In this document: positions 8,111-15,708 of the stretch, piece after piece
Layout of the letters: every line of letters starts with the position of its first letter
How positions within the stretch are numbered: position 1 is the stretch's first letter
The notes under the pieces: generated by a model
The model's database searches: none
Seen by the model: the letters and a program-made list of their open reading frames with translations, nothing else
What the model was told of the DNA's origin: nothing
Translations under genes and position numbers: made by a program
Origin: Pseudomonas gregormendelii
Lineage (GTDB): Bacteria; Pseudomonadota; Gammaproteobacteria; Pseudomonadales; Pseudomonadaceae
Direction: 5' to 3'
NCBI RefSeq assembly: GCF_017114825.1
Contig: NZ_JADEVO010000003.1
Coordinates: 178,143 to 242,142, forward strand
DNA: 64,000 nt

Positions 8111-9145
8111 ATGAACCTGACTGAACCCCGCGAGCTGGCACCACTGCTTGAAGCCTTCCTGTTGGCCTCGGGAAAGCCGCAATCGCTTGAACGCCTGTTC
8201 GAACTCTTCGAAGAGGCCGAGCGCCCGGAGCCACCGGTCTTCAAGAAGGCCCTGACGATTCTGGCCAAGTCCTGTGATGGTCGTGCCTTCGAACTCAAGG
8301 AGGTCGCCTCCGGCTATCGCCTGCAAATCCGCGAAAAATTCTCGCCGTGGGTCGGGCGCCTGTGGGAAGAGCGCCCGCAGCGCTATTCCCGGGCCATGCT
8401 CGAAACCATGGCGTTGATCGCCTATCGCCAGCCGATCACCCGGGGTGAAATCGAGGACGTGCGGGGTGTGGCGGTCAACAGCCACATCGTCAAGACCCTG
8501 CTTGAGCGCGAGTGGATCCGCATCGTCGGCTACCGCGACGTGCCCGGCAAACCGGCGATGTTCGCCACCACCAAGGCGTTTCTCGACCATTTCAACCTGA
8601 AGAATCTGGACGATCTGCCACCCTTGGCAGAGCTGCGCGAGCTGGAGCCCGACCCGGTGCTCGACTTCGACGACGCCCCCGTACCTGCCAGCCTGCAAGA
8701 GCTGGCCGACGCCAGTGCCGAACCGGAGGAGCCCAAGGAGGAAACCAGTTTCCATACCTTGCTGCTGGAACTGGACACCATGGAGGAGGGGCTCAAGACC
8801 GATTTCGATGATCTGTTGCGCGATGGTGCGGTGACCCAAAGTGATGAGTTTCAGGATCAGCCTGAATCTGAATCCGAGATTGAGCCTGAGATGGAAGTTG
8901 AGGTTGAGGTTGAGCCAGAACCTGCGATTGAAGTTGAACTTCACGCCGAGCCTGACGCCACACTCGAAGAGGAACCGGACGACGATGTGCTTGGCGTTGC
9001 CGAAGCTCGCGAAAAACTACTGGCCGCCGTCGCTGCCCTCGAACAGCACAAACCGGAGCCCGAATCTGAGTTGAGTGACGAGGAAGCCGAAGCCCGCGCT
9101 CTGGCCGAAGCCATCGAAGCTGAACGCCGCGAATTCGAAGACTGA
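8111..9145 (+). CDS. scpB: Segregation and condensation protein B with long acidic tail
   Basis: Partner of ScpA; it dimerises and wraps the kleisin. The two winged-helix domains occupy about residues 1-170 (LLEAFLLASGKPQSLERL; SRAMLETMALIAYRQPITRGEIEDVRG; WIRIVGYRDVPGKPAMFATT). Beyond residue ~180 the protein runs on for about 165 residues of very acidic, low-complexity sequence rich in Glu, Pro and Val (for example EMEVEVEVEPEPAIEVE), making 344 residues in total against roughly 180-200 for many ScpB proteins. The tail is probably disordered. Confidence 0.93.
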   Translation: MNLTEPRELAPLLEAFLLASGKPQSLERLFELFEEAERPEPPVFKKALTILAKSCDGRAFELKEVASGYRLQIREKFSPWVGRLWEERPQRYSRAMLETMALIAYRQPITRGEIEDVRGVAVNSHIVKTLLEREWIRIVGYRDVPGKPAMFATTKAFLDHFNLKNLDDLPPLAELRELEPDPVLDFDDAPVPASLQELADASAEPEEPKEETSFHTLLLELDTMEEGLKTDFDDLLRDGAVTQSDEFQDQPESESEIEPEMEVEVEVEPEPAIEVELHAEPDATLEEEPDDDVLGVAEAREKLLAAVAALEQHKPEPESELSDEEAEARALAEAIEAERREFED

Positions 9146-9153
9146 GGTGCTGC

Positions 9154-9252
9154 CAAAAGATCGCAGCCTTCGGCAGCTACAGGACCGCGTTTGCCACCGG
9201 TATCAATTTGTACCCGGTCATGTAGGAGCTGCCGCAGGCTGCGATCTTTTGA
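9154..9252. repeat. REPIN (GTAGGAGCTG family)
   Basis: CAAAAGATCGCAGCCTTCGG at the left is answered by GCCGCAGGCTGCGATCTTTTG at the right, with GTAGGAGCTGCCG inside. It fills the scpB to DUF1289 gap. Confidence 0.9.
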
Positions 9253-9273
9253 CTTTAATTTTTGAGGCCTCAA

Positions 9274-9465
9274 GTGAGCTCAACCAAAGACCCCTGCATC
9301 AGCGTCTGCAAATTCACCGACGACATCTGCATCGGCTGCGGCCGCAGCAAGCGCGAGATCAAGTCGTGGAAGAAGCTCGACAAGGTCGACAAGCGCACCG
9401 TGCTCGCCGAAGCCGCGTTACGCCTGATCGCGCTCGGCCCTACCGCTCGGCGCAAAAGCAAATAA
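9274..9465 (+). CDS. DUF1289 family small Cys-rich protein
   Basis: A 63-residue protein with the DUF1289 signature: DPCISVCKFTDDICIGCGRSKREI at the N terminus, four cysteines spaced like a metal (possibly Fe-S or zinc) site, then a basic helix. The start is GTG at 9274, six bases after GAGG; an upstream TTG at 9262 is in frame but overlaps that Shine-Dalgarno. It lies between scpB and rluB. Function is unknown. Confidence 0.85.
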   Translation: MSSTKDPCISVCKFTDDICIGCGRSKREIKSWKKLDKVDKRTVLAEAALRLIALGPTARRKSK

Positions 9466-9620
9466 CCTGGTCTGCCTGCGCTAGTCTCTGATGCGTAAAT
9501 CCGCGCATGCGCGTATGATTCGCGACCCTTCGGCGATCCCTTCGCCCAAGTACCAGATAGACAACGCTTCAGGACGCCTTATCAGCGCTTCCTGAACAGA
9601 CCACACCGGGAGGTGCCCAG

Positions 9621-10889
9621 ATGAGTATCAACGACCAGAAAGACGACCAGGAAATCGGCCCAGCAGGCGAAAAGCTGCAGAAGGTCCTCGCCCGTATCGG
9701 CGTAGGCTCGCGCCGTGACGTGGAAGCCTGGATCAGCCATGGCCGCATCAAGGTCAATGGCAAAGACGCCACCCTTGGTCAGCGCGTCGACCTGCATGAT
9801 GCCATCACCATCGATGGCAAGGTGATCAAGCGCGAAGAGGCCGCCGAGTCGGTTCGCCGCGTGATCATGTACAACAAGCCCGACGGTGAAATCTGCACCC
9901 GTAACGACCCGGAAGGCCGTCCAACCGTTTTCGACAAGATGCCGCGCCCGAAAGAAGGTCGCTGGATCAATATCGGCCGCCTGGACATCAACACCACCGG
10001 TCTGCTGATGTTCACCACTGACGGTGAGCTGGCCAACCGCCTGATGCATCCTTCCTACGAGATGGACCGTGAATACGCGGTACGTGTGCGTGGCGAAGTG
10101 GATGACGAGATGATCGAGCGCTTGAAAGCCGGGGTTGTCCTCGAAGACGGCCCGGCCAAGTTCACTGACATCAAGCAGGCGCCAGGTGGCGAAGGCTTCA
10201 ACCACTGGTACCACTGCGTGGTGATGGAAGGTCGTAACCGCGAAGTTCGTCGTCTGTGGGAATCCCAGGGCCTGGTGGTCAGTCGCCTGAAACGCGTGCG
10301 TTTCGGTCCGGTGTTCCTCAACTCCGACCTGCCGATGGGTCGCTGGCGCGAAATGAGTCAGTACGAAGTCGACATCCTCAGTGCCGAGGTTGGCCTGACG
10401 CCTGTGGCCATGCCGCAGATGAACGCCAAGAGCAAGGACAAGCTCGAGCGGATGCAGCGCAAGTCGTCGCGTCCGATGGGCACCACCGAGCGTGTACGGA
10501 CCCTGCGTCCAGCCGCCGGTGCTCCAGCTGCCAACCCGCGTCCGGCCCGTGAGCCGCACATCGAAGGCGAACGTCCGGCCCGCAAGCCGGCGGCTCCTCG
10601 CGCCGATGGCGAGCGCGGTCCACGTACGCCGCGTCCGGCCAATGGCCGTACCGAGCGCGGTGAAGGCCGTGGCGCGCCAGCCGGTGGTCGCAGTGATCGC
10701 GGCGCTCCCGCCGGTCGCGGTACGCCAGTGGCGGATCGTCCAGCGGACACCAAGCGTCCAGCCAAGCCAGCCGCGAAAAAGCGTCCGGGCATTGTCCTGG
10801 TCGACAAGGATGCGCCATCAGGCAAGCGCCGTGGCGCGCCGGCCGGTTCGGGTCAGCGTCCGGGCTTCGGGCGTCGCAAGCCGGAGTGA
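9621..10889 (+). CDS. rluB: 23S rRNA pseudouridine(2605) synthase RluB
   Basis: Pseudouridine synthase acting on 23S rRNA position 2605 (E. coli numbering). An N-terminal S4 RNA-binding domain (about residues 16-60, EKLQKVLARIGVGSRRDVE) is followed by the RsuA/RluB catalytic domain with catalytic Asp in GRLDINTTGLL (D122), then EGRNREVRRLW. Residues from about 270 onward form a Pro/Arg/Ala/Gly-rich basic extension (repeats of ARPARK-, RGAPAG-like units) that should be disordered and RNA-binding. The gene ends in a strong terminator. Confidence 0.93.
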   Translation: MSINDQKDDQEIGPAGEKLQKVLARIGVGSRRDVEAWISHGRIKVNGKDATLGQRVDLHDAITIDGKVIKREEAAESVRRVIMYNKPDGEICTRNDPEGRPTVFDKMPRPKEGRWINIGRLDINTTGLLMFTTDGELANRLMHPSYEMDREYAVRVRGEVDDEMIERLKAGVVLEDGPAKFTDIKQAPGGEGFNHWYHCVVMEGRNREVRRLWESQGLVVSRLKRVRFGPVFLNSDLPMGRWREMSQYEVDILSAEVGLTPVAMPQMNAKSKDKLERMQRKSSRPMGTTERVRTLRPAAGAPAANPRPAREPHIEGERPARKPAAPRADGERGPRTPRPANGRTERGEGRGAPAGGRSDRGAPAGRGTPVADRPADTKRPAKPAAKKRPGIVLVDKDAPSGKRRGAPAGSGQRPGFGRRKPE

Positions 10890-10927
10890 AGCAGCGGTAA
10901 GCTTCAAGCGGTAAGCCGTCAGTGAAA

Positions 10928-10958
10928 AGCGCCATCCTTCGGGGTGGCGTTTTTTTTT
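10928..10958 (+). terminator. Rho-independent terminator after rluB
   Basis: Stem CGCCATCC / GGGTGGCG with a TTCG tetraloop, followed by nine T residues. Confidence 0.93.
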
Positions 10959-10994
10959 GTCTGGCTCAAATGCTGCGGCTTCTGACAGTCCGCC

Positions 10995-11102
10995 TTCGCG
11001 AGCACGTCGCACCGTCGCTCCCACAGGGTATTGGAGGTGGTCGCAGCATTTGTGTTCGGCGGATATCCCTGTGGGAGCCGGGCTTGCCCGCGATGGCACC
11101 GG
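10995..11102. repeat. REP pair (GTGGGAGC...CCCGCGA family), partly degraded
   Basis: The right copy CTGTGGGAGCCGGGCTTGCC continues to CGCGATGGC. The left arm is an imperfect reverse copy (TCGCGAGCACGTCGCACC, then CGCTCCCACAG). This marks the start of the long non-coding stretch before the amino-acid permease. Confidence 0.75.
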
Positions 11103-11136
11103 CGAAGACACCAAAGCATGTCGATTGGAAATCCGT

Positions 11137-11153
11137 CGTTACACGCTGTAACG
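11137..11153. promoter_or_regulatory. Perfect 17-bp palindrome, candidate operator
   Basis: CGTTACA-CGC-TGTAACG is perfectly symmetrical with a 3-bp centre, and a TTGACG hexamer follows eight bases downstream. The arrangement suggests a dimeric regulator next to a promoter. No clear -10 box at 17 bp was found and the regulator is not identified. Confidence 0.45.
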
Positions 11154-11329
11154 AGATCTTGACGAATTACCCAGTGCTTCAGCTACTTCCCGCCGTGTGT
11201 AAGGAAATCCTTCCGCTAGCCCAGACCTTATGGATTCCCAAGCCCTCTATCGCGCTTGTTTCAACCTCCATAGCAGGATCAGATGCGCCCCATGCCTGCC
11301 GTGCAGGTGCATAAAAACAAGGAGGCGCA

Positions 11330-11476
11330 ATGAACGCCGTGACCCAACTCCACCTCTCTCCGAGGGGCGATTTTCCTGTCGTCCCCGTCGAAGACCTGCA
11401 AAGGTCTGAATCAGTTTTTGCAGCCGTCCGGCACTGCCGGGGCGGACACAGGCAATCCCGGCAAATGACACGCTGA
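11330..11476 (+). CDS. Possible 48-residue small ORF with strong ribosome site
   Basis: ATG at 11330 is preceded by AAGGAGGCGCA, nearly an ideal Shine-Dalgarno at good spacing. The frame runs 48 codons (MNAVTQLHLSPRGDFPVV at the start, Arg- and His-rich at the end) to TGA at 11474. No family is recognised and composition is not strongly protein-like. It may be a small protein, a leader ORF, or the remnant 5' end of a lost gene. Confidence 0.35.
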   Translation: MNAVTQLHLSPRGDFPVVPVEDLQRSESVFAAVRHCRGGHRQSRQMTR

Positions 11477-11643
11477 TCCAGCGGGTCTGGCAGCAGGGGG
11501 TTACAGGTGTACAATGCGCCGCGTTTTAACTGTGACTTCCTGCGCACCAGCGCAAACCTCAGGGCTATCCGCCTTGTTAACTCCGTTGCGCCACAAGCGC
11601 GTCGGGTTCGATTTCGTCACAGATAAAAACAAACAGGTGACGC

Positions 11644-11706
11644 ATGAACGTTGTAAATACGCTGAACTCCTGGTGCTTGCGCTGGGGTTTGATCGGCGCT
11701 GCTTGA
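11644..11706 (+). CDS. Putative 20-residue leader peptide upstream of aromatic permease
   Basis: A short ORF, MNVVNTLNSWCLRWGLIGAA, starts at ATG 11644 with AGGTGA six bases before it and ends 60 bases before the permease ATG. Two of 20 codons are Trp (TGG at codons 10 and 14), and the downstream gene looks like an aromatic amino-acid transporter. That is suggestive of translation-dependent control, but no terminator/anti-terminator pair was clearly seen, so this is inference. Confidence 0.45.
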   Translation: MNVVNTLNSWCLRWGLIGAA

Positions 11707-11766
11707 AATCGCAACCCGAGCAGCACGTCTACTGAACATCATCAAACCTTGCGTGAGACCCTTTTC

Positions 11767-13179
11767 ATGAGTGGACAAAACTCGCATTCAGGCGAGCTGA
11801 AACGCGGCCTGAAAAATCGCCATATTCAACTGATCGCCCTCGGTGGGGCGATCGGTACCGGACTGTTCCTCGGCTCGGCCGGGGTGCTTAAATCCGCCGG
11901 CCCGTCGATGATCCTCGGCTACGCCATCTGCGGCTTCATCGCATTCATGATCATGCGCCAGCTTGGCGAAATGATCGTCGAAGAGCCGGTTGCCGGTTCG
12001 TTCAGCCACTTTGCGCACAAATACTGGGGTGGTTTCGCCGGCTTCCTGTCGGGCTGGAACTGCTGGATCCTGTACATCCTGGTGGGCATGTCGGAGCTGA
12101 CTGCCGTCGGCAAGTACATCCACTATTGGGCGCCGGACATCCCTGCCTGGGTCTCGGCGGCCGGTTTCTTCGTCCTGATCAACCTGATCAACCTGGCCAA
12201 CGTCAAGGTGTTCGGCGAGGCAGAGTTCTGGTTCGCGATCATCAAGGTCGTGGCGATCGTCGGCATGATTGCCCTGGGCAGCTACCTGCTGGTCAGCGGC
12301 AACGGCGGGCCGCAGGCGTCGGTGAGCAACCTGTGGTCCCACGGCGGCTTCTTCCCCAATGGTGTCAGCGGGCTGGTGATGGCCATGGCGATCATCATGT
12401 TCTCCTTCGGCGGCCTGGAAATGCTTGGCTTCACCGCAGCAGAAGCAGACAAGCCGAAAACCGTGATCCCGAAAGCCATCAACCAGGTGATCTACCGGAT
12501 CCTGATTTTCTACATCGGTGCATTGGTCATCCTGCTGTCGCTGACCCCATGGGACAGCCTGCTGGAAACCCTGAACGCCTCCGGCGATTCCTACAGCGGC
12601 AGCCCGTTCGTGCAAGTGTTCTCGATGCTGGGCAGCAACACGGCGGCGCACATCCTCAACTTCGTGGTGTTGACGGCGGCATTGTCGGTCTACAACAGCG
12701 GCACCTACTGCAACAGCCGCATGCTGCTGGGCATGGCCGAGCAGGGCGATGCCCCGAAAGCCCTGGCGAAGATCGACAAGCGCGGCGTGCCGGTGCGTTC
12801 GATCCTGGCCTCGGCGGCGGTCACGCTGATCGCGGTGTTGCTCAACTACCTGATTCCTCACAGCGCGCTTGAGCTGCTGATGTCGCTGGTGGTGGCCACC
12901 CTGGTGATCAACTGGGCGATGATCAGCTTCTCGCACTTCAAGTTTCGCCAGCACATGAACAAAACCAGCCAGACGCCGCTGTTCAAGGCGCTGTGGTACC
13001 CGTACGGCAACTACATCTGCCTGGCGTTCGTGGTGTTTATCCTTGGCGTGATGCTGTTGATCCCGGGCATCCAGGTCTCGGTGTACGCGATCCCTGTATG
13101 GCTTGCCTTCATGTGGATCTGCTATGGCATCAAGAACAAGCGCAGCGCACGGCATGCCTTGCAGCCTGCCGTGAAGTAA
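11767..13179 (+). CDS. Aromatic amino-acid permease, AroP/PheP type (APC superfamily)
   Basis: Inner-membrane amino-acid:proton symporter of 470 residues with about 12 helices. The N terminus [28 protein letters not shown] is the amino-acid permease signature, and [27 protein letters not shown] is typical of the AroP/PheP/CycA branch. [19 protein letters not shown] and [19 protein letters not shown] are further family blocks. ATG at 11767 is used; an in-frame TTG at 11749 would add six residues. The likely substrates are aromatic residues, fitting the phh genes nearby, but sequence alone cannot exclude another neutral amino acid. It ends in its own terminator. Confidence 0.85.
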   Translation: MSGQNSHSGELKRGLKNRHIQLIALGGAIGTGLFLGSAGVLKSAGPSMILGYAICGFIAFMIMRQLGEMIVEEPVAGSFSHFAHKYWGGFAGFLSGWNCWILYILVGMSELTAVGKYIHYWAPDIPAWVSAAGFFVLINLINLANVKVFGEAEFWFAIIKVVAIVGMIALGSYLLVSGNGGPQASVSNLWSHGGFFPNGVSGLVMAMAIIMFSFGGLEMLGFTAAEADKPKTVIPKAINQVIYRILIFYIGALVILLSLTPWDSLLETLNASGDSYSGSPFVQVFSMLGSNTAAHILNFVVLTAALSVYNSGTYCNSRMLLGMAEQGDAPKALAKIDKRGVPVRSILASAAVTLIAVLLNYLIPHSALELLMSLVVATLVINWAMISFSHFKFRQHMNKTSQTPLFKALWYPYGNYICLAFVVFILGVMLLIPGIQVSVYAIPVWLAFMWICYGIKNKRSARHALQPAVK

Positions 13180-13197
13180 CGCGGTACGCAGAAACAA

Positions 13198-13226
13198 CAA
13201 ACCCGGCCATGTGCCGGGTTTTTTTG
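13198..13226 (+). terminator. Rho-independent terminator after the permease
   Basis: Stem AACCCGGC / GCCGGGTT with a five-base loop, followed by a run of seven T residues counted from the stem end. Confidence 0.93.
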
Positions 13227-13243
13227 CAGGTGAGCAGCATAAT

Positions 13244-13265
13244 CTGTGGGAGCTCGCTCCCACAG
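13244..13265. repeat. Short REP-type perfect palindrome
   Basis: CTGTGGGAGC-TC-GCTCCCACAG is a perfect 22-base palindrome built from the GTGGGAGC REP core. It lies between the permease terminator and arfB. Confidence 0.75.
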
Positions 13266-13301
13266 GGTATCCTGCACCTTCTGAATACGGACACTTTTAC
13301 C

Positions 13302-13715
13302 ATGCTGGAGATTTCCAACAACGTGCACCTGCCGGATGCCGAGATCGAGCTGACGGCCATTCGCGCCCAGGGCGCCGGCGGGCAGAACGTCAACAAGGTC
13401 TCCAGCGCCATGCACCTGCGCTTCGACATCCCCGCGTCTTCATTGCCCGAGTTCTACAAGGAGCGGCTGCTGGCGCTGCGCGACAGTCGCATCACCAGCG
13501 ATGGCGTGCTCATCATCAAGGCCCAACAGTACCGCACGCAGGAAGCCAATCGCGCCGATGCGTTGGAGCGCCTTGTCGAGCTGATCCAGAGCGCCACCAA
13601 GGTCGAAAAGAAGCGCCGCCCGACCAAGCCGACCCTTGGCTCGAAAAAACGTCGCCTCGAGTCCAAGACCAAACGCGGCAGCATCAAGGCCGGGCGCGGC
13701 AAGGTCGACTTCTAG
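13302..13715 (+). CDS. arfB: Alternative ribosome-rescue hydrolase ArfB (YaeJ)
   Basis: Peptidyl-tRNA hydrolase that frees ribosomes stalled at mRNA ends independently of tmRNA. It has 137 residues, starting at ATG 13302 ([18 protein letters not shown]). The catalytic GGQ motif is at residues 26-28 in [13 protein letters not shown]. The C-terminal tail after residue ~105 is strongly basic ([20 protein letters not shown]), as needed to enter the empty mRNA channel. Its stop codon overlaps the stop of the convergent MFS gene (shared CTAG). Confidence 0.95.
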   Translation: MLEISNNVHLPDAEIELTAIRAQGAGGQNVNKVSSAMHLRFDIPASSLPEFYKERLLALRDSRITSDGVLIIKAQQYRTQEANRADALERLVELIQSATKVEKKRRPTKPTLGSKKRRLESKTKRGSIKAGRGKVDF

Positions 13716-14911
13716 CGGGCGTCCCGTTGATCCCGGTACTTCGGCGCCTGGCGGTACAAATAGATGCTCAGGGCCAGACCGCCAAGGGCGGCAAGCGCGG
13801 CGAACAGGAAGATCGAGGCAAAGCCGAACCCTGCGGCGATGGCACCGGCCAATGGCCCGGTGATCCCCAGTGACAGGTCGATAAACAACGAATAAGCGCC
13901 CACTGCTGCCCCGCGGCTCGAAGCCGGCACCAGGTTCACGGCTTCCACGCCCAGCGCCGGGAATACCAGGGAGAAGCCAAATCCGCTAAGCGCTGCGCCG
14001 GCCAGGGCCCAGTGTGCATCCGGTGCCAGCCACAGCAGCAATAAGCCCAGGGTTTCCACCGACAGGCAGGCGATCGCCACGCGAAAGCCCCCGAGGCGGT
14101 TGATCAGGTTGCCGAACAGCAGGCGCGCGCCAATGAAGCTGGCGCCGAACAGGCTCAGGCACAGCACGGCGTTGTTCCAGTTTTGCGTGGCGTAATACAG
14201 GGTAATGAAGGTGGCGATGGTGCCAAACCCGATGGAGCCCAACGCCAGGCCACAGCCATGGGGCAGCACTCGCCCCAGCACGTGCATGAACGGCAAGCGC
14301 TCGCCGACCACGATCGGTGCGGCGGTCTTTGGCCATGCCAGGGCCAGGCCGATCACCGCCAGCAGCACGATACTCACGCCCATGCTCCACAAGCCCAACT
14401 CCCTCACCAGCAGCACACCCAGCGGCGCGCCGACAGCCAGTGCGCCGTAGCTGGCGATGCCGTTCCAGGAGATGACTTTGGCGGTATTCGCCGCACCGAC
14501 CCGGCCGATGCCCCAGCCGATCGAACCGGAGCCGACCAGGCTTTCGGCGCTGCCGAGCACCAGGCGGCCAATCAACAGGCTGATCAGGCTCACCATCGGC
14601 AGGCTTTGGGTCCAGGCTGAAATCAGCATGAACACCCCGCTCAGGCCGCAGCCGGCAAGGCCGTACATGACTGCCAGCTTGCTGCCCTTGTTGTCGATGA
14701 TCTTGCCGGCGTAGGGTCGGCTGAGCAGGGTGGCCAGGTATTGCACGCTGATCACCAGCCCGGCGATCACGGCACCAAAGCCCAGGTCGCTGTGGACATA
14801 GCCCGGCAGTACCGCCAGGGGAATGCCGATGTTCAGGTAGCCGATGAAGGTGAAGAGGACGATGGAGACAACTTGCAGCGTGACCGCCAGGGGGCGCTGG
14901 TTTTCAGACAT
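13712..14911 (-). CDS. MFS transporter, YhhS/YfcJ (UPF0226) type
   Basis: Major-facilitator protein of 399 residues with about 12 membrane helices. The ATG at 14911 ([20 protein letters not shown]) gives the usual length; the frame is open for 41 more codons upstream but that part is not membrane-like. The first half holds [17 protein letters not shown], the loop 2-3 MFS motif, and [23 protein letters not shown] as in the YhhS family. The substrate is unknown; some relatives are implicated in arabinose or glyphosate efflux, which does not settle its role here. Confidence 0.87.
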   Translation of the reverse strand: MSENQRPLAVTLQVVSIVLFTFIGYLNIGIPLAVLPGYVHSDLGFGAVIAGLVISVQYLATLLSRPYAGKIIDNKGSKLAVMYGLAGCGLSGVFMLISAWTQSLPMVSLISLLIGRLVLGSAESLVGSGSIGWGIGRVGAANTAKVISWNGIASYGALAVGAPLGVLLVRELGLWSMGVSIVLLAVIGLALAWPKTAAPIVVGERLPFMHVLGRVLPHGCGLALGSIGFGTIATFITLYYATQNWNNAVLCLSLFGASFIGARLLFGNLINRLGGFRVAIACLSVETLGLLLLWLAPDAHWALAGAALSGFGFSLVFPALGVEAVNLVPASSRGAAVGAYSLFIDLSLGITGPLAGAIAAGFGFASIFLFAALAALGGLALSIYLYRQAPKYRDQRDAR

Positions 14912-14993
14912 GGGTAAAGGTCCACGGCAAAGCAGGATAGATAGGCTGCTTATGATAGCGGTGGGAGGGCGCGCAGGTCGTGAAAAAGTAAAA

Positions 14994-15197
14994 CTATTTG
15001 CCGGGCGGGGTTGAGTCGGTCGTGTCCGGGGCAAACAGTTGCGTCGTGACCAAGGCGGCCAGGGCGTTTTCCTGGGTGCCGAAACGGGCGAGCAGGGCAG
15101 CCTGTTTTTCGGCGGAGAGGCGATTCCAGATAGCGATCATTTTCTCGGCGGTGCCGATCAGGACGCTGGCCTGGTTCTCGTTAAAGTCGTCGTTCAT
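14994..15197 (-). CDS. Small hypothetical protein (67 residues)
   Basis: Start ATG at 15197 ([28 protein letters not shown]...), 67 residues, predicted helical with the pattern [23 protein letters not shown] and an acidic Thr/Ser tail. There is no signal peptide or membrane helix and no recognised family. The frame extends upstream to 15260, but the chosen ATG better fits the protein-like part. It lies upstream of and co-directional with the MFS gene. Confidence 0.65.
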   Translation of the reverse strand: MNDDFNENQASVLIGTAEKMIAIWNRLSAEKQAALLARFGTQENALAALVTTQLFAPDTTDSTPPGK

Positions 15198-15270
15198 GCG
15201 CGGCTCAGGGTTCAGGCGGTGTGGAAAGCGCATGTTAGCGCTTTCCACACGGTCTGGCATTGCGGGTGTC

Positions 15271-15402
15271 TCAGTCTTCGCTGTCAGCCTTGCGACCGTC
15301 AGATGCTTCTTTCGGCTCGGGCTGTTGGGCGCCGGCTTGCTGCGTGGTTGTCTGCTCAGTTTCGTGCAGGCTTGGGAAGGGGAGATTAGGGATCTCGTGC
15401 AT
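15271..15402 (-). CDS. Very small hypothetical protein (43 residues)
   Basis: ATG at 15402 has GAGGAG at good spacing on the minus strand. The 43-residue product begins MHEIPNLPFPSLHETEQTT and ends in a Gln-, Pro- and acid-rich low-complexity tail (QPEPKEASDGRKADSED). The ribosome site and clean frame support translation. No function is known. Confidence 0.55.
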   Translation of the reverse strand: MHEIPNLPFPSLHETEQTTTQQAGAQQPEPKEASDGRKADSED

Positions 15403-15708
15403 GTTTCGCGCTCCTCGCAAAGTCTGTTGATAGATCTGGTAGATCCGCGCTTTTACAAAGCCTGGGCAGGATACAGCAGGAGAAATGACAATTAGAGTTT
15501 TATCTGGAATTTCTGCGACAGATGGCCGCAGGGGGGGGGGCGCTCGATCTTGCGATGGTTCCCTGCAGGAGCTGCTTAGGAGCTGCCGAGCCTGCGAGGC
15601 TGCGATCTTTTGATTTTGTGTTGAAGGGCAACATCAAAAGATCGCAGCCTCGCAGGCTCGACAGCTCCTACGGGGTTGTTTTGCAAACAGGGCTATTTGC
15701 AACCAGGG
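15403..15708. other. Intergenic stretch with a G10 run and a REPIN
   Basis: This is the gap between the 43-residue ORF and the end of phhC. It contains a run of ten G residues at 15531-15540 and the REPIN at 15577-15671. Nothing else was recognised. Confidence 0.7.
15577..15671. repeat. REPIN (GTAGGAGCTG family)
   Basis: TAGGAGCTGCCGAGCCTGCG and its reverse complement (CGCAGGCTCGACAGCTCCTA) flank a central pair GATCTTTTGATTTT / ACATCAAAAGATC. It is nearly symmetrical over about 95 bases and lies downstream of phhC. Confidence 0.92.

Larger units (their letters stand above)
11103..11766. other. 660-base stretch without a recognised gene
   Basis: Between the rluB terminator/REP and the permease start no known protein is encoded. 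It holds a 17-bp perfect palindrome (11137-11153) next to a TTGACG hexamer, a 48-codon ORF with a very strong Shine-Dalgarno (11330), a TACAAT hexamer (11510-11515) that could be a -10 box, and a 20-codon ORF with its own ribosome site (11644-11706) just before the permease. A long regulated leader is plausible. Confidence 0.6.
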
